DNA of 64,000 nucleotides from Sarcomyxa edulis (GCA_009761415.1 QUOL01000001.1:1860001-1924000); one strand, 5' to 3'. Shown: positions 11,554 to 30,283, numbered from the stretch's first letter. A program made the numbers and translations. The notes: generated by a model not told the origin, from the letters alone.

Positions 11554-14500
11554 CTAGTTGAGAACGACTATAGGGAGGTGTTCGTCCCCTTCTCCGTCTG
11601 GTACTTTTGCTTTGCCCAAGACCATCATGGCCTGTTCATTCCAACGAATCTGAGATTCAGTCAGAGCCTTCCCGCGGAATTGGTGGGCAAGATGACCGAT
11701 TAGTTGATTCCGCAAGAATTTGAGGGCGATGTTAGATTTTGGAGGGATTCGGAACCTGATTTTACGGTCGATGAAGGCTGAGTCGGATATCAACTGGAGG
11801 CAAAACGTTCAGCTGAAAGAACCGTTCTAGAAGTGTGTCGAAATGATCAATACCTTGAAATCACATTCTCCACAGAGCAACAGCATGGCCATATCGTCTG
11901 CCGGGCCCGTCTCCCAAGCATACAATTTTTTGGAATGCCTACGAGGAGGATGAGTATGTTTGAATTGCTAGAGTTCGATGGAGAGCTTACATGAGCGTGA
12001 AATAGGATAAGTGGTTGACTCCGAAGTCAGTCGGCTTCCTCCCAAAATTGACAGAGGAAGGGTGGAATGAGGCATGTTGATTATTCGTTATCGTACGCAT
12101 CTGGCCGTTTGCCGAATCGATGGACAACACCTTCGGAAATAATCCAGCCGTCAGAGCTGCATTTAGAAGGGCTGCATTTCCGGAATTGCAATCAAGTTCA
12201 GGTGGCACTGTGACGAATCGGGCTCGATTGCGACCATAGCGAGCTCTGACAGAAAATGAACAAAGATGATGGAGATAATAGATAGATGATTGACTCACCG
12301 ACTTAGATCCCGCACAAAGGACCTATCGACTTGAATGAAGGAAGAGTCGATCAGGTATCTAGCATCGTAGTAGTATCAGCATCGCGAGCTTGATAGAAAC
12401 AGAATTCAATTATGTACCCAAGAAATTGTTGGCGTAACTCCTCTATTTGTTGCAAGTTCTACAACGAAGGGTTTAGCATGGGTCCACGAGCAACAATGCA
12501 TAGCAAGACTACCTGTTGACTAAGGAAATTAGTTTTGCAGAATTTACGAACAAAACTAGGATTGGCTGAAGCTCTTCGCCAACTCGCAAAAGCATTATGA
12601 ATGGTTAGAAAATCAGAATTTTCTGAAAGAGAATGGCCTGAGTACTTCGAAACACAGATAAAAGAGGTACTGACCAACTCGGAAAGAAGCCTTCGCGCGG
12701 TCCGCTTCTTGCTCCATACCAAAAGGCGAAACAAAAGGTGATTTAGCATTGAGAGCAGCAGCGATGGTGAGAGCGGGGTCCAAACAACGGAACAGCGTCG
12801 CGATAAGCAAAAATTTTCCTAGATGAACATCCGTGGGTAGTTTACTGAGTAGCCGTCCCATCGGTGTTATCTCCTCGGAGGTCGTCAAAGCTCTGACCTG
12901 CAAAGCCGTTAAAAAACAGCCACACACGAACTGACAATGCTTACTTCAACTAGCATAGATATTGCTCTTTGGACATTGATAGATACTGGAGGGTCTAAAG
13001 CACGAGACAAAACATCCTCGATAGATGATCCTAACTTGATTTTCATGATTTTGATCCTTAGGGCTAAGTCGGACAGACTCAGGCGCATCATTTCAGGCAA
13101 AGGGTGGTCGGCCATCTATTGAGACATGAATTAGCTTAATGAACATCACACGCAGCAATGCGACTGGAAGCTCACTTGAGTATCATGTCTAAACTTCGTG
13201 AAGAGATGGAAGCAAAGTCCGCGCTGTACTCGACCAGCACGTCCTCGCCTCTGAGCTGCGTTACTTTTGGCGACAAAAGTCTCCACGAGACGACTGATCT
13301 GCCGTTTTTCATCAAATCTAAGAAGAAAAAACAGTCAGGACAGATGAAGAAGCTTTTTCGGTGACACAGCAGACCTCATTTCACGGTGCTTCCCGGTATC
13401 GATGACACATGTGATGTCTGGAATTGTGATACCGGTCTCCGCAATGTTCGTAGCTATCCGCCGCGGTGTAAGTACAATAAAATAGTGAAACATCTGTTAC
13501 AGCACGGCACCTATGACGATTTTGCGGATACCAGAGGGAGGGATATCGAACACGGCGCCTTGATTTTCACTGGAGAGAGTCGAGTGTAGAGGATAAACTT
13601 TGAAATCGGGTCCTCCAAAGAACGGATGATCTGCTAGGAGGTCGTTCAGACGCCTGATTTCTCCCAACCCGGGCATAAAAATTAGGACAGCGGAGGAGTA
13701 AGACGCGTAGGCGGCATCCTCAAAGCATATTCGCTCGAGCAAGCGGACGATGAGATCATACGGAATTTGTCGTTCATCGAACAAGTTGATAGTAGCCGCT
13801 GTTTTTGCTGAATAACGTTTTTCAAGTTTCAGGTTCTGTTGGGCTCCGTCTTCGTCTTCGTCGTCATCTTCCTCTCCAATGTTTAATTCTTCCGACCAGT
13901 CTGGGCGATTCTTGGATCGATAGAACTTGTCGTGGACTGGATCGTTGATCTATCAGAGACTTTGTTCACTGATTTTGATGATTAGAAGACACGTACGACG
14001 ACGAGCATAAGGGGAACTCTCAGAGATCGACCAGCTAGTGTACTCCACGGCGTCTTCAAGATAATGTACATCAACAGGAAATGTTCGACCGGGAACATGC
14101 AAAGTGGGGCAGCCTCCAAAGAAGTCCGAGATCTTTTCGGCGTCTACCGTAGCACTCATTAAGATGACCCTGCATAGACCCCGAGAATTTAATTGATGAG
14201 TAGGTGTAATATTTTGACACTTACTTGAGATCGGTTCGTTGCGCTAGTAAAGATTTGAGGACAATCAAAAGAAAATCTGACTCGATAGTGCGTTCATGGA
14301 CCTGGGATTACGGTAAGTCGCTAGCCGAGTGTAACGAAGCAGGTAGACGTACTTCGTCGATGATGATGTGCTGTTCAATGAGATTAACACACGGTCAATG
14401 AGCGGGATGCAAGAAATCTTACCGTAATTTCGTCAAATGCGGTGCCTTGTCCGCCTTGACCCGATCCGCCTTCCAGCATCCGCAATGCAATTCCATTAGT

Positions 14501-17234
14501 GACAAAGGCTAACCGAGTATTCCTTGATGTATTACTTTCCAAACGAATGGAGTATCCAACGAGAGAACTGAGAGTTCCTACAGCATTTGGACTATCGCCT
14601 AACTCGCGAGATACGCCTACGAAATATAGGGGAAGATGATTTAGTTCAATTCAATTCGAAAACAAAAACATGTTCAGTAAAAGAGGACTGACGTTGTGCT
14701 AGTGTTATAGCAGAGATGCGCCGTGGCTCTGTGCAGTATATCTTGCAAGGTAATCCTCGGGAGAGTTGATCCTCTAGCAAAAACGCAGGCACTTGTGTTG
14801 ACTTGCCACTAAAAGAGGAAGTGTCAAGGCCAAATAAAGATGGATATCCATGATAGGTGTGATTACCAGCCAGTCTCTCCACTTAGAACTAAAACTTGCG
14901 ATCGCTCCAAAGATGCAATTATCTCGTCCCTATATTGTGCGATAGGAAGCGTATTACGCTGGACCTGCCAAAAGTTGTCTATATCAGCAATGAGATCGAT
15001 AAAAGAGACCGCAGACTTACGAGCATTTCTTGATAGTTCGAGCTAGCTTGTCGAGCTTGGAAACTTGCCATGAGTTGCTCTGAATACAGGCTATTGTTCT
15101 GGGATGATATACGAGAAGCGCCATTGTGTTTCACATCAGCTGCTGATTTGATGCTTCTGCCATTGGTCTGTCCAGAACGTGTAAATGTATAGTTCATGGG
15201 ATATCAAAAAGTAGTCTACCTTTTCATTGACTTCAAGTTTTGGTTCTATAATGGATCGTAGCTTCGCCCAGACAGCTCGATTGATAGAATCATCGTTGGC
15301 TTTCCTAGACAATTCCAACTCGTCCCAAAGATCACGGAATACTGCTGGGAGCAGTCGGAAGAAAGTTTGACTGCCAGCTGCGGTGGAGGTACCGGCCGCA
15401 AACCCTTCCGTCGAAGGGAACGTAAGGGTATGAAGCGCAACAGTAGCGATGTATTGTTCAGCTTGGGAAGCATCATAACAAGCAACGTCCTCCATAGCCC
15501 ATTCCCCCATCTTGCGACCTTCCCAGCGAATGCTGACTGAAGCTCTTTTGGCTCGACTGTGACCAGAGATGATGCTGTATGTGATTGCAGCATAACGATC
15601 CGCCTTGGCTACGGTTTCTGAAAGCAGTTTCTTGGGAGTACGACCTGACCAATGTTTTGGGAGTGCCATATCACGAATGCGGACAGTTGTGCCTTGCTCT
15701 GTGGTTTCGCTTTCGGGCATATCTTCGAGAATCTCCAACATACCTCCAGGCAAGTCGTCGTCATCCTCATCAAATATGTCGGAAACCACGACGGGTGAGG
15801 TAGCTGATGGAGGTTGAAGGTTGGGAGGTCTACGTTTGACAGGTTTGGCCATCGGAGATATGTCTGAGGTAGGGGACAGGGTGCCTCGCAAACGGACCTG
15901 AAGAGCGAGGGCATCTGCCTTCTCACGTTCGGCTCGATAACGTGCTTCAGCCTCTTTCTCGTCGAAGAAATAGTTGTTCATTACTTGTGCAAGTCGAGAT
16001 CGTAGTTCAGGAACCTGAGAAGCGTCGTTTTTATCTCCCGCTTGTCTGCTGGCCGTCAGGTTTACCAGCTTCATTTTGAGTCGGACATATTCTAAGCTTG
16101 GATCGTCGTCTGTGTCGGGAGAGTCCTCGGAGCCTGATTCACTAGCTCGACCAAAAGACTCAAGAATACGGGCATTGACAATATCTCGTTCTTTGTCAGA
16201 TTCACCGTCAGGCACAGCACATTCAGTCGCATTTTTCCAGGGAACGAATGTTGGAGCATTAGCATCGAGTCGAGAGGGGCTGTACGACGTTCCATCTTTC
16301 GCTGGAGGAGCCAATAGGGTTTGCCCGACCGATATGGTTGGTGTATGAGGCGTTCGGGGAGTGTGGTTTCCTTTAGGCGTTCGGGGAGTGCGTGGTGTCC
16401 GTGGAGTGCGCGGTTCACCAACGTCACCGGACGACGCTGTTGTAAATGACATTTAGTAGACATTCAAAAGACTTGAAAGCGGCCTACTTTGCTCTTCAAG
16501 CTCCTCTTCTCGACAATGCATGTATAGCTGGAAGGCTGTCAATAGGGTAAAACACAAATTGTAAGAGCTACATACATAGTCGTAAGCTTCGTCAAGATCA
16601 ACGCCACTTATTGACCTTAGACATTCTTCAACTCTGGCTTCCTGAAATCCTAATCGTCGCAATACACCGTAAGTGATTCCCAATCTTCCAATTGCTTTAT
16701 CTTCAGATTCGTCAAGCGATTTCTTGACTGCGTACCTTTGATTTTAGCATGCTGAGACAGAGTGGGGAAATCGCGACTTGCCTTGTCCGGTATCTGATTC
16801 TAGAGCCAAAGAGAGGATACGGTCCACCATAGCAGTATCTAGCTCCAAGCGGGGAAGTGTTTTGGAGAATCGCCTATCCATTTCGATAGCCTTGGAAATG
16901 CCTGGTAAACGGAGAGAGACGTTGCAGGGTGCGAAAAGAATACCTTAACAGTCCTCACAACTTCTTTCTCAACCTTGTCTTGTAGTTTATCTACCAAATT
17001 TTGCAGTGACTGCTCCTCTACTTTGTCCGGATCGAATTCATCGTTAGAGGGCGGTACAGCGTCATTCTTGTCGTCGTTTTCAATGTGGTCTCCGTTTGTT
17101 CCCTCGGCCTTTAGCGCCTCTGCGGTAGGTACCAAGACAGGCTCTTCTTCGACTAGTACAACTTTTTTTGGTACTGACGTGGTCGCAAAGCCGCGAGCCA
17201 CTGGCTTCAGCTGCGTCTTTTTCTTCTTGGCCAT
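11554..17234 (-). CDS. DHX29-like DExH-box RNA helicase
   Basis: Large DEAH/RHA-family helicase related to DHX29 and yeast YLR419W; in animals DHX29 helps 43S complexes scan structured 5' UTRs. Starts [20 protein letters not shown] at 17234, a start typical of this family. In order: acidic N-terminus; UBA-like segment ([19 protein letters not shown]); a Thr-Pro repeat tract (about 16330-16415); a double-stranded-RNA-binding-like segment ([18 protein letters not shown]); Walker A SGETGCGKSTQVP, restored by splicing near 14820-14870; [12 protein letters not shown] box, split by an intron at about 14355; [13 protein letters not shown] at about 13230; HA2 and OB-fold C-terminal regions. Many introns. 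All helicase motifs seen are intact. DHX57/DHX36-like naming is possible, but the N-terminus fits DHX29 better. Confidence 0.88.
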
Positions 17235-17718
17235 CCCAGTAGACCAGACACCCACCTCGGCCAAAGCACAAGAAATTCAATCGACCGCTATCCAGCACCC
17301 ACGAATCTAGATATGAATACGATGTCAAGTGTTCTCTACCCAGTCGAGATTCCTTCTGCCTTTTCCAATTGATTTAAATAACAGGTGGTAGTGGCGCCTC
17401 GCTCTCCCAGGGCCGTATGCGATGATGTTGGATATGTTGTCCGTCAGTGGGCAGTAATAATCTGAGATATGAAGGATATGTAGTTGACAGTAGGAGCATA
17501 GGGGTTATGGAGCATTGAGTCGGAGTCACCGCAGATACAGAGTCGAGTTTAAGGAGCGCATTGCCGTTTTTTAGGTAACTACACGGCAATGTCCGAACGT
17601 ACAAGAGGTCAAAAAATATTATATCCATAAGAAACATATGGTACCATGTCATACAGATATATCGATAGCATTGTAAATCTACAAATGTAACAAGAAGAAA
17701 AATCAAACCTGGCCAATA

Positions 17719-23432
<5,714 letters not shown>

Positions 23433-24196
23433 CGTCAATGAAAGCTGCTATCACGGTTTCTACACTGGGAATATTTTTTGAACAAGTCAAAGACGAGATA
23501 GCAGTGGATGTCGACGTCGACCGCGTGGGACCAGACGAAGCTGCAACCGCTAATTCGATGTTGAGACTCGAACGCTACTATTTTTGACCGATGGAAGACC
23601 GGACGAAATATGTTCTGGACGTCGTGTCAAACGATGAAGACGAGGTGAGGATGATGAGGCGTGAATAATGCAGATAGAAAGGATATGAAGATGGGGGGCA
23701 CGAATAAGGCGCAGTTGAAACTTTTGATCTTTGACACACTCTGGATGCCATGACTTGTTCGATTTCCCATAATCAGCCACTTCCTTTTAGGATGGTCCTC
23801 GATAGATTCCTCGGTGGAGTTTTCGCACCTTTGTCTGTAATCCATGATCTCTACGAAAACATGTCTTCATTCTCATTTTTGCTATTCATTTGCCTATCAA
23901 GTTTTCAATGCCATAGACTGTAGCGTTGTGTTCACGAAGGCGCCGTTTGCTCCGGTCTCACAATACTCGGCGCTTGCGGTCCCATTTCAGTGGCTCTTTC
24001 GTTTCGGGGTCCTACCGTCGATAATGCCGATCCGCTACGAGGCGTGCCACAACCATCTCTCTCTCAAACTCAAGGAACCCACTTTGCAAGAACGTTGATT
24101 CCATTGTAAATAACATAGACGCCTCTGCGATACTACATAGAACCAGCATCGCAAAAGAAAAACTGCCACCTCGAAGTTCTATTCATATCACCTCGC
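23433..24196. other. Intergenic region, INO80 promoter side
   Basis: About 760 bp upstream of INO80 and downstream of fumarase, both minus-strand. A plus-strand open frame (23844-24098) and a possible two-exon alternative starting at 23782 exist but match nothing I know. No supported gene. Confidence 0.4.
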
Positions 24197-26409
24197 TCAG
24201 GCGTCAGTAGGATGCAACATCAGCTCCGGCCGGACTTTTTGGTCGAATTCCTCAGGTGTGAGGAATCCCAAGGAGACAGTCGCCTCCTTCAATGTCGTCC
24301 CTTCTTTATGTGCTTTCTTTGCACACTTCGCGACATCTAGAATTCGAGGAACATCAGAACTGATAGAATCAATCGAAAGTAGCACATCACTCACTGTCAT
24401 AGCCAAGATGGCTATTCAGGATGGTGGCCAACATCAAAGAGTCATTAAGAAGGGTGTTAATGCGTTTCTCGTTGGCTTGGATGCCCACGATGCAGTTCTT
24501 CGTCAAAGACCGTGATCCTACACGATGTCAGCTTTACGGCACGCGCAAGAATATATATCATGATCCTACCGTCCGCAAGTAACCGAATACTTTGAAGCAC
24601 GTTCTTGATAATGACAGGTTTGAATACGTTCAACTGCAAAATGAGGGGTTCAGTAAGCATGCATGAGATGCGTTAGATCATGGACGTTACTTCAAACTGG
24701 CCACTGGCGCCAGCTACGCTGACAGTAGTTTGATTGCCTATAACCTGGGCGGCGACCATAGTCACCGCCTCACACTGGGTAGGATTGACCTTTCCGGGCA
24801 TAATACTGCTACCGGGTTCATTTTCGGGAAGGCTGAGCTCGCCAAATCCGCAGCGAGGGCCAGAACCGAGGTATCGAATGTCGTTGGCAATTTTCATGAG
24901 AGAGCAGGCGATGACATTGAGAGCTCCGTGCGTTTCGACCAAAGCGTCGTGGTTCGCGAGGGCTTCAAACTACGTAGAGAGAAACGATGTTGAGTTTCTT
25001 GGCTATGAAACTGAAGTACAATGACTCACCTTGTTGGGAGCTGTCTTGAATTCCAGACCAGTGAGTTTAGATATTTCAGCGGCGACTTTCACATCGAAGC
25101 CTTTCCTCGTGTTAAGACCCTGGAATGTAGGAAGAAAAGAAAATAAACTTTGAATATTCAGATGGAAGGCGACAATTATAGACACTTGCAGTTCCAACAG
25201 CAGTGCCACCTTGAGCAAGACAACTCAAACGGGGGAGTACGTCTTTCACTCGCTCGATGCCATTCGTAATTTGTTGAACGTATCCACTAAATTCTTGACC
25301 AAGGGTCAGAGGAGTGGCATCCTGGGTGTAACGAAATAACATCAAAGGTTGCAAGAAGCTTATTTGCCAAAATAGTTGTGCTGACCTGTAGATGAGTCCG
25401 ACCAATCTTGATGATATGGTCAAATGCTTTGGCCTTCTCGTCCAGAGCGTCTCGCAGTCCAGTGAGAGCGGGTATGAGGGAATGATTTATCTCCATCACG
25501 GCTGCAACATGCATAGCCGTCGGGAAACTGTTGGAGATAGGTCATGAACAAGGTAACTTCGAAATCAGGCAGTTCCGTGCGTACGTGTCGTTACTGCTCT
25601 GACTCATATTGACGTGGTCGTTGGGGTGAACGGGTTTCTTGGATCCCAATTCTCCGCCCAAAAGTTCGATAGCCCTGTTCGATATAACCTATGTGGATTG
25701 TTAACAATGATGCTGGTCGGGTAATAGAGAATGGGTAGCGTACCTCGTTACAGTTCATGTTACTCTGTGTTCCACTTCCTGTTTGGAACACGACTAGAGG
25801 AAAATGATCGATCAGCTTCCCCGATATGACCTATGTGACACTCGACAATGAGCGGGCGGGGTTCCGTAACGAAACATTGAATTGGAAACTAACATCGTCG
25901 GCAGCCTTCTGAATTGCCTCTCCGACTTTGGGATCCATTCCGTATCCCACGTTCACAATTGCTGCAGCTTTCTTGAGCACACCAAAGGCTTTGATTAGAG
26001 GCGGCGGCAACCGTTCGGTGGGACCACCTATATCAAAGTTTTGAAGGGACCTGGTATTTTTGAGAAAGTGAGAGACAATTTGAGGGTATGGTAGAACACA
26101 CACCTTTGGGTTTGAGCACCCCAGTAACGATCTGCGGGGACTTGAAGTTCCCCAAATGTATCTTTCTCGATACGAAACTGTTGAGTAGACTGAAATACAA
26201 CGACATTACATATGGCAACCAAGAAGACATCCTTAGGGCCACATACCATGACCGGAGAGGTTGTAGACAAAAATCTAGCGCGGGGAGTGATGTCAAGGAG
26301 CTACAAATGCCATCACGTGAGATTCCGGAAAGAGTTTCGCAATTTGACCGGAAAGAGAGGCTGGATTGGGTCTTACTTTGCGGGAAATCCTAATGCCAGC
26401 CATATGCAT
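24197..26409 (-). CDS. FUM1: Fumarate hydratase, class II (mitochondrial)
   Basis: Interconverts fumarate and malate in the TCA cycle; the cytosolic form also acts in the DNA damage response. Starts [11 protein letters not shown] in a 33-nt exon (26377-26409). Exon 2 (26247-26300) adds [18 protein letters not shown], an Arg-rich presequence. The core follows: [85 protein letters not shown], and the signature [13 protein letters not shown]. It ends [20 protein letters not shown]. About ten introns. A Met at the end of exon 2, right before the mature region, could support a cytosolic form. The upstream gene on the same strand ends only 63 bp away. Confidence 0.96.
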
Positions 26410-26472
26410 CCCCCAGACACGAAACGAACCCAAGAAAAAGACGAGAACGCAGGAAAGGTGAGTAGGATGTGG

Positions 26473-28125
26473 TCAAGTTGTTATGGTCGGTCTGTTGGCA
26501 TGTTGGAAACCCACCCAGCAAGCCTTATACCACGGTTTTCTCCGACTAAAGTCCACCGATTTCTTCCGTTTTCTACGTCCGACATCATCTGCAATTGAAC
26601 CAGCGAAAGACAAGGAACCGCCCTCCTTGAAGCATGAAGACTGGGGTGCGCCGTCTGTAACCAACCATGTCGCGTCAATTTGTCTCTGGGGTCGATCAGA
26701 CCTGGCCATCTTCACTCGGGGGTCAGTTTGAATTATGACCGAAGGTGCAGGTTCATACTCAAGAGCGTTAAACGCAACTGCATCTGTACAGAAATACAAC
26801 AAGATCGTATAAGAAGTGAAGTTTACTTTTTACCGTAAAGCCTTCCATAATCCGGGCTGCCTTCACGCAAATACCGCGCCAAATTTTGCAAGGCCGGGAA
26901 GTGGGTGAAAACACGTGTGATTTGCCCCTGATTATAACCTCCACCGTAACTTTGCCGTAACATACCTCCAGTTCTGTACAGTGTACCACTGGCCTGACCG
27001 CTGTACCCATCGATATCATGTCTAGCGTCGCTTCTCAACTCGTATTTCACCCTGTGGTCTCGAAGAGCTTGAAACTCGGGTCCACAACTCTCGGTCGTGA
27101 CAAGGTCATTAACGATCAACATCTGGCATCTTTCTAAGCTCATGACTATTTCCTCGTCCTTAGACCTACCGTGCAGTTCAATATTTCTCTCGGTTTTTCG
27201 CGTGGTATCTCCTCTCTCGGGGCGATAAACTAGGTGCCGCACGATGGAGTGCTCTGAAGTCTCATCTTGGCACAGCCAGAAAATGTGTGTACCGTGCTGC
27301 ATTCTCTCCACGAGACGGAACTCCGTTTGAACTTTTCTAGTACTTCGACTGGGAAAGCCAATAGAGCATTTGCAGGCGGCCCTCCGTGCCTCTCTTGCCT
27401 CGGGTCCACCCACGGAACAAATCTTTACTATCGGTAGACAATTGGGGTACTTTGGGTATCTCACTCTGGATGCCCTCGTCTGGGCAAGTCATAACCCAAT
27501 CCTCACTCTCGCATCCGCATTCTCATGCTTTAATTAGGCCAATGCTATCAAATTCGTCAATCTTGATCCTGAGACCGCGAAGAAGGTGTCGAAACTCTCG
27601 AATAGGTTTTGGCTAAGTGGTATCATACTCAGTTTAGCCAATGGCATCCTGAAGGTTTGTCTCGATTCCTGAGCAGGCTGGCAGATGTATCTGATCATTC
27701 CGACAGACCGCGAGATTGACTGGTGAGGCTAATAAATTGAGAATATCCAAGCCTTGGGGCGAAAAGGATCTGGGAGAGGAGGCTACGAAAGAGACGAGAC
27801 TCAGCGCAGTCGAAGTGTGAGCCAAAATCACGTTCTAAATCATCGCATATCTTCACGCAATTTCCTAGGGCAAGAGCGGCTACACGATACCAGTTCTACA
27901 TCGATATTCTGGATGTGTGGAACCCCGCGACCAGCCTTGGGTTCACGAACTTGAACGATGGTGTCATCGGCATTTTCGGGTATGTCTTGTTCTTTCAACC
28001 AAGTGTAGATGCGTGATCGTTGACGTCTTGCAGGCTCATCTCCTCGATCTTGGCTTGGAAGAAGCAATGGGAGGCGATTGGTGGAACAAAGTGAATGACA
28101 CTCACTTAATGTCAACATAAATCAT
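26473..28125 (-). CDS. Hypothetical protein, exon structure partly unresolved
   Basis: Not recognised. Two exons are well supported. One (about 26836-27464) carries RRAACKCSIGFPSRSTRKVQ, YRPERGDTTRKTERN, HDIDGYSGQASGTLYRTGG and HFPALQNLARYLREG. It splices in phase, with a GTAAAA donor and a CAG acceptor near 26785, to a last exon starting DAVAFNALEYEPAPSVIIQT and ending HANRPTITT. At the 5' side an open frame (RSRIYTWLKEQDIPENADD) can be joined to a short first exon starting at 28125 (MIYVDI) through a GTGAGT intron. The middle (27465-27930) is not resolved and may contain a frame break. No domain or membrane segment is evident. Sits between CMC1-like and fumarase genes, with 63 bp to the fumarase start. 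Confidence 0.45.
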
Positions 28126-28238
28126 TTGTGTACCAAGATGTATGGCTCTCTGCGCCCAAGACACAGTGTTTATAGCTTTGATTTTATACGCAAGCTTGGG
28201 GGATGATCGACGTCATTCTAGACACAGTCGGTCGGGAA

Positions 28239-28601
28239 TCAGGGTTTCGAGCTTGTTTTGTTCTGCTCGCGCAGGCGTAGGTATTCTGCACGAACTTCCT
28301 CCATTGGCTCGGGACCGGTGCTGGAATCACAATAAGGAACATCCAGAATTTGTGAATAGATTGACTCACTATTGTAGCATGCATGCCTGTACGTCTTTTA
28401 ACTGTCCCTGGCATGTCCACGCAACAGAGACAGTGCGACCAGTAGCACAATCAGCAAATTCTAGGTAGGAAAGGATGGGCAGCGCGCTATGCCATATCAA
28501 GAAAGTTACGAACTTTTCACCAATGGATCACATTCCTTGAGTGCACGAGCCTTTGTCGCTTTTAGCAGAGTATCTTCTTCCCGTCGAGATAAAGCGTTCA
28601 T
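28239..28601 (-). CDS. CMC1: Small twin-CX9C protein, Cmc1-like COX assembly factor
   Basis: Three exons: 28514-28601, 28370-28460 and 28239-28320. Together they make exactly 87 codons including the stop. The 86-aa product starts MNALSRREEDTLLKATKARA and contains ALKECDPLVKKFADC, then SVAWTCQGQLKDVQACML. These are two CX9C motifs, as needed for Mia40-dependent oxidative folding in the mitochondrial intermembrane space. The end (EPMEEVRAEYLRLREQN) also matches the Cmc1 family. Cmc1 stabilises newly made Cox1 during cytochrome c oxidase assembly. Both introns are GT-AG with good acceptors (CTACCTAG, GATTCCAG). No exon is long enough to stand out by ORF length alone. Head-to-head with lipoyl synthase. 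Confidence 0.88.
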
Positions 28602-28775
28602 CACAAGATGATCACAAGAAGTGACTGTCACAAAGACACGACGTTGAATCAGACGCCGTTGGTCAACAGCACTCGGCAACTCGGCAGCTTCCGGGGAAAA
28701 TTCCGAGGTCTCCTCATCCCCAATCGCACGCTCGCTTACTTATCTATATCCTGGCCACCCACCTCTCAGTCTCAC
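28602..28775. promoter_or_regulatory. Bidirectional promoter, CMC1-like/lipoyl synthase
   Basis: 174 bp between divergent starts of two mitochondrial genes. No TATA-like element was evident. Function inferred from position. Confidence 0.45.
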
Positions 28776-30283
28776 ATGTCTGCTAACGTATCCAAGCAGT
28801 TTCTGCGCCAGACTCGTAGCTTTCAACTGGCACCCGCTCGATGTCTAGCGACTGCATCTACTGCATCCACCTCGAAAATAGATTTCAGTCAAAAGCTCGC
28901 TGCTGGACCTTCCCTCGATGATTTCATTGCAGGTGACCGCATCGTACTCGGAAACACACGAGGGTAAGCAGCATTTAATCGAAGCTACTTGCTCTTCTAA
29001 ATGACAGAAATAGTCCTCGGTTGCCTGCTCATCTCAAGACGTCAATTCCCTCCGGGGCCTCCTTTACCAAAATAAAAAAGGATCTTCGTGGGCTTGGCCT
29101 TCATACTGTCTGCGAAGAAGCCAGATGTCCAAATATCGGTGACTGCTGGGGTGGAGACAAAACCACGCCGCTTGCACCCGGGGAATTGAGTACCGCAACG
29201 GCTACAATCATGGTGAGCAGCGCTATACAATTTTTATATATCTTCTGACCCCCGGTATCATAGCTAATGGGTGATACGTGTACACGAGGATGTCGATTCT
29301 GTTCTATAAAAACGTCCAAAGCACCCCCGCCTTTAGATCCTCACGAACCAGAGAACACGGCCGAAGCCATCAAACGGTGGGGAGTGGGGTATATTGTACT
29401 GACGAGTGTCGACCGAGATGGTGAGTTTGTGCTATCCAATAGGGAATCAGGAATTTATTTCGGTACCATCCAGACCTCGCCGATGGAGGCGCTCATCATT
29501 TTGCCGAGACTATACGGAAAATCAAGCAAAAGTGCGTGCTATCAATTGATGAGCTTGGTCAAGCCATAGAGCCTTTATTGAGCATTACAATAGAAAACCA
29601 GAAATGCTTGTCGAAGCACTGACGGGGGATTTTGCTGGTTCACTTGAACAAGTCTCACTCGTAGCAAAATCGGGGCTGGACGTATACGCACATAATATCG
29701 AGACTTGTGAAGAACTGACGCCATTTGTTCGGGACCGAAGAGCGACTTTCCGGCAGTCTCTCAAGGTCCTAGAACATGCTAAGAAGGAGGGTGTGAAGAT
29801 CACCAAGACAAGTATCATGCTTGGAGTAGGTGAAGTGGAGGAGCAAATAATGGATGCGCTTAGAGGTGGGTTAATCTTAGGCATCGCCCTGCTGTATAAG
29901 AGCTCACATACTCACAACGACTCAGAGCTACGCAAAGTAGACGTGGATGTCGTCACATTCGGACAATACATGCGACCTACAAAACGGCATATGAAGGTTG
30001 ACCGATATGTGGAGCCTGCCGAGTTTGATAAATGGAAAGAAGTCGCCGAGGGCATGGGCTTCTTGTACGTTGCCAGTGGGCCCCTTGTGCGGAGCAGCTA
30101 CAAGGTAAGGGTTTGGTCAATCGCACCATTTCCTGATCTCATATCGAACTGTCTATCTAGGCAGGAGAGTTCTACATAGAGAACGTACTACGAGGCAAAG
30201 GACATCTGAACAGAGCGAAGCGGCTGATGGCCCAGGAGCCTGCCTCTGAGCCTGCCTCTACTAGTGCAAGTCTTTCGGCATAA
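28776..30283 (+). CDS. LIP5: Lipoyl synthase, mitochondrial
   Basis: Radical-SAM enzyme that inserts two sulfurs into octanoyl-protein to make lipoate on PDH E2, KGDH E2 and GcvH. Starts [20 protein letters not shown], an Arg-rich mitochondrial presequence. Then [20 protein letters not shown], auxiliary-cluster motif [13 protein letters not shown], radical-SAM motif [29 protein letters not shown] (joined across an intron), [19 protein letters not shown], and [19 protein letters not shown]. It ends with the RSSYKAGEFY region, which supplies the conserved C-terminal RSSY Ser. An intron interrupts the protein near 29870-29930. All Cys ligands are present. Earlier in-frame text upstream of 28776 lacks presequence character. 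Confidence 0.96.

Noticed and set aside
23782..24115. Possible two-exon small plus-strand gene (about 75 aa)
   Set aside because: A GTAATC...CTGTAG intron gives an open frame, but there is no family match and the upstream context is the INO80 promoter.
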